This document shows, in pieces, positions 34,398-43,242 of a stretch of DNA of 64,000 nucleotides. The DNA lies in contig DIWF01000013.1 of NCBI GenBank assembly GCA_002422545.1, forward strand, positions 1 to 64,000, in the 5' to 3' direction. A model generated the notes under the pieces. It did not search any database, had not been told where the DNA came from, and saw only the letters and a program-made list of their open reading frames with translations. The DNA is from Firmicutes bacterium UBA6113. GTDB taxonomy: Bacteria; Bacillota; Clostridia; Tissierellales; Sedimentibacteraceae. Position numbers and translations under genes: made by a program. The stretch's first letter is position 1. The number at the start of each line of letters is the position of its first letter.

Positions 34398-34620
34398 CAA
34401 AATTGAAAAAACAGATTCGAATTTGCAAAGTCACGTAATGCAAGCCTGACTACTACCTGAAAAAAATCAAAAAATATTGAACAAATTACAGAAAAGTGCA
34501 GTCTAACATAATATGGAATAATAGTATAAATCTACAAGATATAAATTTATAGTTCACAATAATTGAGGTTCGTAATAGTATTATTATGTACAACAAACTA
34601 TTATTTGGGGGTTGGTAAAA

Positions 34621-34829
34621 ATGTTAAAACGAGCATTGAAAAGTGCTTTAGGAATAGGGTTAGGACAACAATAGGCATGGTAATTATTCCAAGAATTATG
34701 GATTCAAATTTAAACAAAATATATCCACCTATTTATGTGCAAGCTGTTGTACAATTTGTTGGATCATACATTGTGGCTTTCTTAGTTTTCTTGTCCTTAG
34801 ATTATATTAAAACAAAAAAACAAAAATAA
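34621..34829 (+). pseudogene. Small membrane-protein gene with frameshift
   Basis: From the ATG at 34621, behind a GGGGGTTGG site, the frame gives MLKRALKSALGIGLG and then stops at TAG. One frame away the text continues TTIGMVIIPRIMDSNLNKI to YIKTKKQK at 34829, with a membrane helix (VQFVGSYIVAFLVFLSL). The joined product of about 70 residues would be a plausible small membrane protein. The frame change lies near 34663-34672. Confidence 0.5.
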
Positions 34830-35051
34830 GTGTTAGATAATGTATGATTAGATTAATGCACATAATTCAAATTATGCGTAATAGTAGAATTATTATTGAC
34901 ATATGATTAATTTGTTTAGCTATGTTTAATTTAATGTTTGAAAATTGATATATGTAGATTAAGCTCAAAGATGAAAAGAAAGCTACGCTTTGGGAATAGG
35001 TTAAAAAGTCACTTCTGCTCATGTCTAAAACGATAATGGAGGTAAGTTGGT

Positions 35052-35222
35052 ATGGAAAATAAAGGAATAAGGACTATATGGTACAGCATTGCCGTAGCAT
35101 TTCTTTGGATAGGTATCTTTACAGAAAAAACATACATTTTTATGCCATTAGGATTTTGTTCAATGATTGTTGGTAATATAAGAATATACATTAAGGGGTA
35201 TCTTTCATGGATAAAGGAATGA
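35052..35222 (+). CDS. 56-residue membrane protein, unknown
   Basis: An ATG 11 bases after GGAGGTAAG encodes a hydrophobic protein with two short helices (IWYSIAVAFLWIGIF and YIFMPLGFCSMIVGNI). Its stop overlaps the start of the next gene by 16 bases, which suggests coupled translation. No family recognised. Confidence 0.6.
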   Translation: MENKGIRTIWYSIAVAFLWIGIFTEKTYIFMPLGFCSMIVGNIRIYIKGYLSWIKE

Positions 35223-36046
35223 AGACAATAGTGGGACTGCTTATTTTTAGTATAGCGCTTAATTTTTTCATATATACAAAACTTCAGAAAACGGAAAATG
35301 AAGTAAAAAACTTGCGTAATAATATGTCAGCAAGTTATGAAAATTTAAATAATTCTATTTCTAAAATAGACAGATATGTAAGTAGCCGATTAGATGAGTT
35401 TATAAATGATAATAGCTGGGTTATAAATGAAGAATTCATAATAGATTATGAAAAAACTACAAACAAAGAAGTTCATTTAGATTTTCAGTGGTCATTTAAT
35501 GAAATAGAAGAGAGTGCAAGGGTGTACTTGGTATATAGTGATGAAATCGGTAAATATGAGAAGGAAGAAGCAATTAAACAAGATAACGGTATGTATAAAA
35601 CATCATTGATACTTTTTCCGGATAAAGAATATAAATATAAAATTATGTCTGAAGGAAGTGTTATAAAAGTAACAGAAGAAAAAGAAATTCCAGAAGATTA
35701 TTATAAACCTGGCAGAATTGAAATATCTGATATGAGTTATGAAGAAAGTAACGGCTATTTACAAAATTTTGCAATAGATGTTACACAGCAAGGGAATCTA
35801 ATTTCAGGATTATATAAACCTGAAAAATTGCAGCTTGTAATTAATTATAAAAATAATGAAAAGGAAATATCAGAGTTTCAATTAGAAAGTGAAAGCCTAT
35901 TTACAAATATATGGTCAGCAAACATTGACAGCTTTAAAGACAAAACAGAATCTATCGTCCTGGAAATTAAGTATGAAAATGGACATATCGACAGCAATGA
36001 AATTTGGCCGGAAGATAAATTTAGCGAAAAACTAAAACAAAAGTGA
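35207..36046 (+). CDS. Membrane-anchored coiled-coil/beta protein, unknown
   Basis: This 279-residue protein has an N-terminal helix (about 7-24), a coiled-coil-like stretch (TENEVKNLRNNMSASYENLN), and an outer domain rich in beta-strand (EEFIIDYEKTTNKEVHLDFQ and later). Residues 60-160 could fold like an immunoglobulin-type module. It overlaps the preceding small membrane gene. The REP-like copy B begins right at its stop codon. No family recognised. Confidence 0.6.
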   Translation: MDKGMKTIVGLLIFSIALNFFIYTKLQKTENEVKNLRNNMSASYENLNNSISKIDRYVSSRLDEFINDNSWVINEEFIIDYEKTTNKEVHLDFQWSFNEIEESARVYLVYSDEIGKYEKEEAIKQDNGMYKTSLILFPDKEYKYKIMSEGSVIKVTEEKEIPEDYYKPGRIEISDMSYEESNGYLQNFAIDVTQQGNLISGLYKPEKLQLVINYKNNEKEISEFQLESESLFTNIWSANIDSFKDKTESIVLEIKYENGHIDSNEIWPEDKFSEKLKQK

Positions 36047-36128
36047 CAAGGGGTGACAAGGGGACGGTGACAAGGGGACGGGGTTATTGACACCAATATC
36101 ACAACCCTGTTCATATGGCAGGTGTCAC
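36043..36128. repeat. REP-like palindrome, copy B
   Basis: Three partial units AGTGACAAGGGGTGACAAGG, GGACGGTGACAAGGGGACGG and GGTTATTGACACCAATATCA are followed by ACAACCCTGTTCATATGGCA. The pairing arm is degraded compared with copy A. It starts four bases before the end of the upstream gene, so its first bases are read as that gene's stop codon. Confidence 0.7.
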
Positions 36129-36160
36129 TATGACACTATCTTAAACAAGGGGGAATCTGA

Positions 36161-36391
36161 ATGAACAAAAATATAAAATTACTTTATTGCATTTTAGGAA
36201 GTGTTTTACTTGCTGCATTAAATAACCCTATATTTGAACATTCCAGTCTTGGTATTTTCGAAGGCCTCCATGGAATTAATTGGGCAGTAGTCTATCAAAT
36301 ATACTTATTGCTGATTAATGTACTGTCATTTTTAGGATTTATATTACTAATAGTTTTTTCAATTAAATTAATTATAAATAATATTAAATAA
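36161..36391 (+). CDS. 76-residue two-helix membrane protein, unknown
   Basis: It has an N-terminal helix (LLYCILGSVLLAALNN), a short loop with HGINWAVVY, and a C-terminal helix (LLINVLSFLGFILLIVFSIK). A GGGGGAA site precedes the ATG. It follows REP copy B and precedes a 31-residue frame. No family recognised. Confidence 0.55.
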   Translation: MNKNIKLLYCILGSVLLAALNNPIFEHSSLGIFEGLHGINWAVVYQIYLLLINVLSFLGFILLIVFSIKLIINNIK

Positions 36392-36426
36392 AATTTGTAT
36401 TTTATAACAAATATAAGGAGGTAAAT

Positions 36427-36522
36427 ATGAATCTTACAGCTACAAGTGCCGGATTTATAGGCTTAGGAAACACTCAAAACAATTCACTTGTTGCAAACGT
36501 TATACTTTTCATAGGCGACTAA
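36427..36522 (+). CDS. 31-residue peptide with a strong ribosome binding site
   Basis: AGGAGG (36417-36422) stands five bases before an ATG that opens MNLTATSAGFIGLGNTQNNS then LVANVILFIGD. The composition is Gly/Ser/Asn-rich with a hydrophobic end. It may be a true small peptide or the trimmed start of a longer gene. There are no close homologues I can name. Confidence 0.4.
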   Translation: MNLTATSAGFIGLGNTQNNSLVANVILFIGD

Positions 36523-36647
36523 TGCTTATAATTAGATGGATATTAATGATTTGAAATAGAATTTATTATAGTCGTAATATTTAAGTTCGCATCATTAGAA
36601 TATTCAGAAATAATATAATGCTGTATAATAAAGGTGGTTATTTGTAT

Positions 36648-38204
36648 ATGCAGGTGAAAGATAGAAAAAATATTTATATATTATTAATTATTATTATATT
36701 TATCTTATCCATTACAATCCTTTTTTTGATAACAAACAGGCACGTATTATTACCAATTGAGAAACCAGTATTTTTGGAGGCAGATAAATATACAAAGTCA
36801 CTTGGGTACAATACGATATGTAATACTGAAAATGCATTTTATAGATTGAAAGATGAAGTATTAGAAGATAAAGTAAACATTATAACACGTTTAGAAACAA
36901 TGTTTGAAATAGCAAAACATGAGTACTCAATGGAGTTTAATCCACCTATAATATATATTTCTGATAACCCAAATGAAGTAAGTAGAGATTTTTTAGGATT
37001 TAGAATTAGTATTGATGATCCATTTTCTATGGGGGTAGTATTTTATCACGCCAGTGGGGGAACGTTACCAGCTTGGATTTGCTTGGGTTTAGAAAACTAC
37101 TGGTCAAAAGTCTATAATTTTCCGATTACAGCACATGATAAAAAGTCGGAAGAATTAATAACTATATTCAATAGTGATAGGATACAAAAACTTCCGCCTT
37201 TTGGTGATGCATGGCTAATTAGAGATTTTAATGAAGATGTAGACATGGACTTATTATGTGACTATTCTTATAGTTTTATATGTTTTTTAGCAAAAATGAA
37301 TTATTTATCAGACTACATTAAATTAGCAAACTACGATTATAGATCTTTTATAAACAAATCACAAGATATGATAAATTTGTTTTCAAAAGACATGTGGAGA
37401 AGCAACTTCACTATATTTGTACATTACAGTTATGGAAAAGACTTTTCTATTAATTCACCGGAAGCAATATATAGATATGAGCAATATAATTGGAATTGGG
37501 AGGATATTGTAAAATGGACAGAAGAAAGGGATGAAGGAATAATTTTTATTAAAAATTTTATAAATTTCAATTATAATAAACAACTAGATATAACATTAAC
37601 TGCTAATGATAATAGATATAGCTGGGCACCTAATAGTATAAAGGTAAAGCTGAATGTCTTAAAATTTGGACCTGAAGCTTCTACCCATGAAGTCACTCAT
37701 GTGCTTTGTAATTTGTCGGGTATAGAAAAAAACACTTCTATATTTTTTAAAGAAGGCTTGGCATCATTATTAAGTTCATTATTCGATAACGAATATAAAA
37801 CATCGCGATATAAAAGATATCAAAAAATTTTTACTGACATTCCAGATGAATATGTAGAAGAACTTGTCAAAATATATAATGAACGCATTTTAAAGTTAGG
37901 TAAAGATGATGAATTTAACATTAGCACTTCTATAGAATCACAAGCAATTTTAGAATTTGAAAACGGAGAACGAAGAATACCTTTACTGCAGTCGGATAAT
38001 TCAGATTATATTTTAGGAGATGTATTGTCAAAGGAAATGTATTCATATTATAAAGCAGAATCATTTTTGTTATATCTTTATAACTGTTATGGTAAAGAGA
38101 AGCTTATGAGTGTGTATAGTGATAACAATAAAATTGAAGAGTTATATGGAAAGTCACTTTATGATTTAGTAAATGAATGGAAGGAATATTTATGTGTTTA
38201 TTGA
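36648..38204 (+). CDS. Membrane-anchored protein with a HEVTH zinc-peptidase motif
   Basis: The 518-residue protein has one N-terminal helix (about 9-30) and a large outer part. Near residue 347 lies HEVTH, and 22 residues later FFKEGLASLL, the third (Glu) ligand of a gluzincin; the layout recalls the peptidase MA-like family. The N-terminal half (PIIYISDNPNEVS, WICLGLENYWSKVY) looks like a second, degenerate copy of the same fold without the zinc motif. I prefer the ATG at 36648, after AAGGTGG, over 36618. Substrate unknown. Confidence 0.65.
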   Translation: MQVKDRKNIYILLIIIIFILSITILFLITNRHVLLPIEKPVFLEADKYTKSLGYNTICNTENAFYRLKDEVLEDKVNIITRLETMFEIAKHEYSMEFNPPIIYISDNPNEVSRDFLGFRISIDDPFSMGVVFYHASGGTLPAWICLGLENYWSKVYNFPITAHDKKSEELITIFNSDRIQKLPPFGDAWLIRDFNEDVDMDLLCDYSYSFICFLAKMNYLSDYIKLANYDYRSFINKSQDMINLFSKDMWRSNFTIFVHYSYGKDFSINSPEAIYRYEQYNWNWEDIVKWTEERDEGIIFIKNFINFNYNKQLDITLTANDNRYSWAPNSIKVKLNVLKFGPEASTHEVTHVLCNLSGIEKNTSIFFKEGLASLLSSLFDNEYKTSRYKRYQKIFTDIPDEYVEELVKIYNERILKLGKDDEFNISTSIESQAILEFENGERRIPLLQSDNSDYILGDVLSKEMYSYYKAESFLLYLYNCYGKEKLMSVYSDNNKIEELYGKSLYDLVNEWKEYLCVY

Positions 38205-38317
38205 ATAAAGCCAATTAATTATATAAATAAAGGGACAGATATTCTACAAATGATATGTTTTAAAAGAATTCTTTAATGGAGCAGAAAGTAATTCACATCA
38301 AAATTGCCTTCCTGTTT

Positions 38318-38379
38318 GACAAGGGGACGGGTTTATTGACAACAATGACAGCAACCCCATCCCTATGACAGGCAAATTA
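38318..38379. repeat. REP-like palindrome, copy C
   Basis: TGACAAGGGGACGGGTTTAT, TGACAACAATGACAGCAACC and CCATCCCTATGACAGGC form an imperfect inverted repeat (GGGACGGGTTT against AACCCCATCCC). It lies in the 190-base gap between the metalloprotease and DUF5050 genes. Confidence 0.7.
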
Positions 38380-38392
38380 AGAGGAGGAATAT

Positions 38393-39874
38393 ATGAACGA
38401 AAAAATATTTACAATTATAGCAGCTATATCAGTTTATATTATAGTAACTATAGTAACTGATTTTAAGATTAAAAGCTTTATACCGGAAATATATTATAAT
38501 ATATTTATTGTTGGAGTTTATTTTTTTATAATCGTAGATATTGGGGATGCCGATGGCCTTATTCCTCAAATATATGACGCGTTTGTTTTCCTTTTAATTC
38601 CTGTTTCTATAGTCGGAACATATACAGTATTAAAAAAGAAAAGGATTTATTATTTTAAAGGCATAGACAAAAAATTCATCAAGAAAAATAATGAAGCAAT
38701 TTTGCAGATTATTGAGGATTGCAAAAAAAATTCAAATATGGATGATGAATCATCAATATCACTTGAAAACACCAGAATAATATTCCATAAATTAAATCAA
38801 TCTCAAATAGAAGGATGTTTACAACTAATCGGAAATTATTTAAATGAGAACCGGGAAAAGCTCACAGCAAAAGGCTACTTGATTCACTATGCTAAGACTG
38901 TTGGCGTTCCTGCAATAATTACATTATCAGCAGTAGTTGTAGTTATTAAAGTTATTAATTATCGCCCTCCTATTGAAGTTTCAGAAAAAATTAATATTAA
39001 AAATGAATATTTGATTGGCAATACAGAAGCCAATATTAATAATTACGGTATGGCGGCTGAAACAGAAGATTTTATCTATTATGCAAGGGAAGGCAAAATA
39101 TGCAGGACAGATATAAATCTTGAAAATGATATGATTATTTTTGACGAACTTGAAAATTTCGGCAAGGATACCATTAATGTTGTTGAAGATTGGATATTTT
39201 TTAGGCAGGGTAAGGAAATAAACAGAATTAAGACAGATGGAACAAATAATGAAATACTTTTTATAGGTTATTCTTTGCAGATGCAGGTCGTAGGAAATTG
39301 GATTTATTTCATAAGCATTGAGGATGACAGTAAAATATGCAGGATAGATGTAAATGGTCAAAATAAGCAGCTGTTGAGTGACAAGGACATTGAAGATATG
39401 GCTGTTTATAATGGAAAGATATACTACAGCTATAAAACCAAGGAAGATGGATTTTTGGAAGTGATGAATACAGATGGAACTGACAGGCAATTCTTATCTA
39501 ACATCAGAACCAGGAATATGATTGTTGATGAAGAATATATTTATTATTTAGATGATGCTGAAGAAATATTATATCGAATGAGTCTAAAAGACAAATCAAG
39601 TGAACGACTGTCAAATAAGCAAATACTTAAATTCATAAAAGATGATAATTATATATTCTACACATTAAAAAACGTGGATGATGAGGATTGGAGATTTAAG
39701 GGTTTGTATAGAATGAATGCTGATGGCAGCAATGTTACAGCTCTTGATAGCGAAATTTATTTAGATGAAGTGGGTATGGCAGTAACTAAAGACTTTGTTT
39801 TCTATGTTTCTACAAATGGGAAAGACCAACCTGGTTTAAAAATTATTAATAAGGACGGAGTTAGATTAAAGTGA
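38393..39874 (+). CDS. Membrane protein with DUF5050-type beta-propeller
   Basis: The 493-residue protein opens with a membrane module: two or three helices, then YYFKGIDKKFIKKNNEAILQ and a third or fourth helix near residue 180. The rest is a repeated DUF5050 propeller built from units such as DFIYYAREGKICRTDINLEN and WIFFRQGKEINRIKTDGTNN. DUF5050 propellers are thought to be extracellular binding domains. The N-terminal 190 residues are paralogous to the stand-alone protein at 48355. AGGAGG precedes the ATG. Confidence 0.8.
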   Translation: MNEKIFTIIAAISVYIIVTIVTDFKIKSFIPEIYYNIFIVGVYFFIIVDIGDADGLIPQIYDAFVFLLIPVSIVGTYTVLKKKRIYYFKGIDKKFIKKNNEAILQIIEDCKKNSNMDDESSISLENTRIIFHKLNQSQIEGCLQLIGNYLNENREKLTAKGYLIHYAKTVGVPAIITLSAVVVVIKVINYRPPIEVSEKINIKNEYLIGNTEANINNYGMAAETEDFIYYAREGKICRTDINLENDMIIFDELENFGKDTINVVEDWIFFRQGKEINRIKTDGTNNEILFIGYSLQMQVVGNWIYFISIEDDSKICRIDVNGQNKQLLSDKDIEDMAVYNGKIYYSYKTKEDGFLEVMNTDGTDRQFLSNIRTRNMIVDEEYIYYLDDAEEILYRMSLKDKSSERLSNKQILKFIKDDNYIFYTLKNVDDEDWRFKGLYRMNADGSNVTALDSEIYLDEVGMAVTKDFVFYVSTNGKDQPGLKIINKDGVRLK

Positions 39875-39890
39875 CAAGGGGACGGGAGCG
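39871..39890. repeat. REP-like repeat, half copy D
   Basis: AGTGACAAGGGGACGGGAGC is the left arm only. It covers the stop codon of the DUF5050 gene and runs straight into the Lin0512 remnant. Confidence 0.5.
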
Positions 39891-40120
39891 GATCTTCATG
39901 GCGGAGATGTTTCTAAGGCAGCTGTTAAAGCTATAAAGGATGCAACATCCAGAAGTTGTTTATGCGGATTGGAGTATATTCTAAATATAGATTCTTTGCA
40001 GATGCATGTTCATGTAAAAGTTAGGTGTACAAGGTTTAGAGGCTCCTGCATTTGGTGCTGGTAATACAGATTGCTGTAGCTGCATTGACTGTATATGCTG
40101 ATGTGGAAACATTAGCATGA
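39891..40120 (+). pseudogene. Degraded Lin0512-family gene
   Basis: From 39891 one frame reads DLHGGDVSKAAVKAIKDATS then RSCLCGLEYILNIDSLQMHV, a close match to the Lin0512 family start region (LHGQDVTKAA.RAV.DAI, SCLCGL). After 40,010 the frame changes to GLEAPAFGAGN, then again to VIQIAVAALTVYADV, the family's C-terminal strand. The N-terminus, with the conserved start, and internal parts are missing. The REP half copy D abuts the 5' break. Confidence 0.6.
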
Positions 40121-40231
40121 AGCATAAAAAGAAATGAAATAAGTAAGAGTGTAAAGATTCTCTTAGGCAATTAGTTCTGTAAATTAACGTTTTATTTAAT
40201 TTCAAATCTGAGCAAAAAAAGGGGGGTAAAA

Positions 40232-41245
40232 TTGAATAAGTATAATATACCAAAATTAAACAAGAAAACGTATTGGCTATTATTTGTAGTAATTGTTTCT
40301 TTAATTTGCATTATATTATTTATTCTCAAAAGCAAGGAATCTGTTAAGGAGTACCAGTTCCCATTACAAACTGAGGATATAGAAAGTGTATTATCTGAAC
40401 AAAATATAGACTGGTACATTACAGACAAGGGTGTTGTTAATGAATCAAGAAATATTTACACATTAAAAAATGACGAAAATATAACCATGGGTGTTGATGC
40501 GTGGATTAAAGATAATCATAAAATTTTTAATATGTCATGGTTTTTGTCATCTAATTTAACAAATGATCAAGTGAAGGATTTTTTTAGCAATGAATTATCA
40601 AAACATTTAGAATTGCCAGGAATATTTTATGGTAATAAAAGAGGATTAGATAAAGCACTAAATGAAGTGCTAAGTTACTGTTTAGATGAAAACAATTACG
40701 AAAATGGTATGTACTGGAATAAAAGAGTTGGTAATGACCATTTAAAAATTCAAATTAGTTCTGGTAACTATCAAAATCATTCTATATCATTGATCATAAT
40801 TCCTAATGAGGAGTATGAAAATTATTTAAAGACCTCAGATAATATTTGGAAAGAAGCAGCTTCCAGCGAAAATATAGAAATAATTGAAAGTACTGTAGCT
40901 GAAATAAAGGAAGCAGCAAAGGAATATGCTGCACCTGTTAATGATATGGATATTTTTTCAAAACATTTTGTTGTACATGGAAGTTTAGAAGAAATTAAAG
41001 AGAATAAAAAAGTTCCTGAACCATTAATCAATATTAAATCAAACTTCTTAAAGCCAAACAAAGATAAATATATGAATGCTAAACTGGTTGATGACACAGG
41101 CAGCATTGATGTATTTGTGGAGATGACTTCACTTAACAATAAAGAATTAAGCATAAAACGCAATCACAATGTTGTGATGTTATTTAGTAATAACAACGAG
41201 CTTATATACGTTGTTCGTCCGGGTGCATTGTATTCAGAGGAATAA
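40232..41245 (+). CDS. Membrane-anchored extracytoplasmic protein, unknown
   Basis: This 337-residue protein starts with TTG behind GGGGGG. It has a membrane helix (about 14-32: WLLFVVIVSLICIILFIL) and an outer region with two parts: residues 45-200 (IDWYITDKGVVNESRNIYTL) and an OB-like C-terminus (AKLVDDTGSIDVFVEMTSLN). I recognise no family. It lies between the Lin0512 remnant and the SpoIID-like gene. Confidence 0.6.
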   Translation: MNKYNIPKLNKKTYWLLFVVIVSLICIILFILKSKESVKEYQFPLQTEDIESVLSEQNIDWYITDKGVVNESRNIYTLKNDENITMGVDAWIKDNHKIFNMSWFLSSNLTNDQVKDFFSNELSKHLELPGIFYGNKRGLDKALNEVLSYCLDENNYENGMYWNKRVGNDHLKIQISSGNYQNHSISLIIIPNEEYENYLKTSDNIWKEAASSENIEIIESTVAEIKEAAKEYAAPVNDMDIFSKHFVVHGSLEEIKENKKVPEPLINIKSNFLKPNKDKYMNAKLVDDTGSIDVFVEMTSLNNKELSIKRNHNVVMLFSNNNELIYVVRPGALYSEE

Positions 41246-41499
41246 ATTTATTTGCAGTTTACTGTTCACAACCAGGCCTAGTGTTCATTGCATTTGTTGT
41301 GGAATCATTTTGATTAGTGTTAAAAAGGGAGTAATATTCCTTAAAGTAGACTTTTTGTGTATTCTATATTGACACCGATTCAGAGGTTAGCTGTTGAAAC
41401 TAATAATAAATTAATATAGTTTATTCTCAATGTTTTATTCATAACATATATTAAGGATAAATAATTTATATTTACTTAAATAAACTTTAGAGGTGAATT

Positions 41500-42954
41500 A
41501 TGTTTTTTGCTAATACTGTTAATAATACTCAAAATAATAATGAACAAATTACTATACCTGGAGGCACTCCAGCATACTTTGTTACAATTCCAGAATATAT
41601 AACAGTTCATCTAGGTAATCCCGACGAAGAAGCAGAAAATGTAACTGTTCCATTTATTGATTATATAAAAAATGTTGCATCATCTGAACTTTATCCTACA
41701 TGGCCAGAAAATGCATTAAAGGCTAATATTCACGCAATAATATCAGTTGCTTTAAACAGAGTTGTACTTGAATGGTATAAATCAAGAGGGTATAACTTTG
41801 ATATTACAAATTCAACCCGATATGATCAAGCATATGTTCAAAACAGAGGTGTATATGATAACATAAACAAAATAACAGATGAAATATTTAATCAATATGT
41901 AGTAAGAGATGGCCAAGTTTTACCTTTGTTCACTACATTTTGCGATGGTAGGATTTCGCAATGTGATGGACTATACCAGTGGGGTTCCGTTGATTTGGCC
42001 AATCTAGGTTATTATCCAATAGATATTTTAAAATATTATTATGGTGACGACATTTCAATAAAAACAAATGCTCCTGTTGGCGGTGTAGGATTGTCCTACC
42101 CCGGAGAACCTCTTAAGTTAGGTGATTCAAGTCTGGTTGTATTAAGGCAACAATTAGGATTGAACAGAATATCTGATAATTTTCCTGCTATTCCTAAAAT
42201 CTATCCTGTTAGTGGATATTTTGACGAATCTACAGAAAAAGCAGTTAAAGTATTTCAAAATATTTTTAATTTGTCGGTAACAGGTATCATTGATCAAGCA
42301 ACATTTTATAAAATAAGGCAAATCTATGTAGCAGTTACGAAATTATCTGAATTAACAGCAACAGGATCAATATATGAAGAGATATACGAAATAACCAAGA
42401 GAATTTTAATTCAGGATGATATACGTCCAAGTATAACATATTTGCAATACATTTTAGATGTTCTTTCTCTTTATTATAAAAATATTCCACACATTTCTTA
42501 TACCGGTATATTTGATGAACAGACAAGACAAGGTGTAATAGAATTTCAAAAAATAATGGGACTCCCTGCTACCGGTATTGTAGATATGGAAACATTGAAT
42601 AAGCTATATGATTCAATTCGCGGCATATTTAATTCATTACCTCCGGAAGAAATTTATTTGCCATATTTAAGATACCCTGGCATTGAATTCAGAAAAGGAT
42701 TTGGGTTAGAACGACCGAGCGTTTCCATAATTCAGCAAATGTTATCTTACATATCTTTGGTAATACCATCTATACCTCCCGTAACGGAAAACGGAATATT
42801 TGATGAAGAAACAGAAAAGGCGGTCATAGCTTTTCAAACAATGTTTGGTCTTGAGCCTACCGGAACAGTTAATGAAACTACCTGGAATGAATTAGTTCGA
42901 GTTTACAGAGAACAAAGGTATAGCGGAATAAGCATTCCACAAGATACAATTTAA
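41500..42954 (+). CDS. SpoIID-like protein with peptidoglycan-binding repeats
   Basis: The first 190 residues follow the SpoIID pattern (PFIDYIKNVASSELYPTWPE, ALKANIHAIISVALNRVV, and GLYQWGSVDLANLGYYPID at its end). It lacks a signal peptide and the HSASGG motif of true SpoIID. Three PG_binding_1 repeats follow, each with the GYFDESTEKAVKVFQ or GIFDEETEKAVIAFQ signature. No catalytic hydrolase domain other than the SpoIID-like part is visible. Such proteins are common in spore formers and may act on cortex or coat; the role is inferred. Confidence 0.75.
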   Translation: MFFANTVNNTQNNNEQITIPGGTPAYFVTIPEYITVHLGNPDEEAENVTVPFIDYIKNVASSELYPTWPENALKANIHAIISVALNRVVLEWYKSRGYNFDITNSTRYDQAYVQNRGVYDNINKITDEIFNQYVVRDGQVLPLFTTFCDGRISQCDGLYQWGSVDLANLGYYPIDILKYYYGDDISIKTNAPVGGVGLSYPGEPLKLGDSSLVVLRQQLGLNRISDNFPAIPKIYPVSGYFDESTEKAVKVFQNIFNLSVTGIIDQATFYKIRQIYVAVTKLSELTATGSIYEEIYEITKRILIQDDIRPSITYLQYILDVLSLYYKNIPHISYTGIFDEQTRQGVIEFQKIMGLPATGIVDMETLNKLYDSIRGIFNSLPPEEIYLPYLRYPGIEFRKGFGLERPSVSIIQQMLSYISLVIPSIPPVTENGIFDEETEKAVIAFQTMFGLEPTGTVNETTWNELVRVYREQRYSGISIPQDTI

Positions 42955-43171
42955 ATTTGTACATTAGCTTTCTAAGTGTGTTATTTAAAATTAACCAATT
43001 GCAGATTTTATTCTTATATGTTTATATAATTATCTGCGAAAATAATATTATTGATTAGGCAACTATTTGGATTTGATTTTAAAGAAAATTTTAAATATCT
43101 GTTTATTTCAAGCAGTATTACTGAGTTCCGGCAGAGATTGATTTTTATAATACACGATGATTGAAGAAAAA

Positions 43172-43213
43172 TCTAAAAAGTCTGACTCCGATAGAATATC
43201 GAAACCAGACCTT
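43172..43213 (-). terminator. Likely terminator of the MATE gene
   Basis: On the minus strand AAGGTCTG pairs with CAGACTT (one bulge), followed by TTTTAGATTTTTC. It lies 30 bases after the MATE stop. The rest of the 42,955-43,242 gap shows nothing I can name. Confidence 0.45.
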
Positions 43214-43242
43214 AGAAGCATTAATTTAATATTTTGCTCAGT

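Noticed and set aside
27797..39890. REP-like repeats read as a CRISPR array
   Set aside because: Copies are kilobases apart, uneven in length and palindromic with no regular spacers; no cas genes are in the window.
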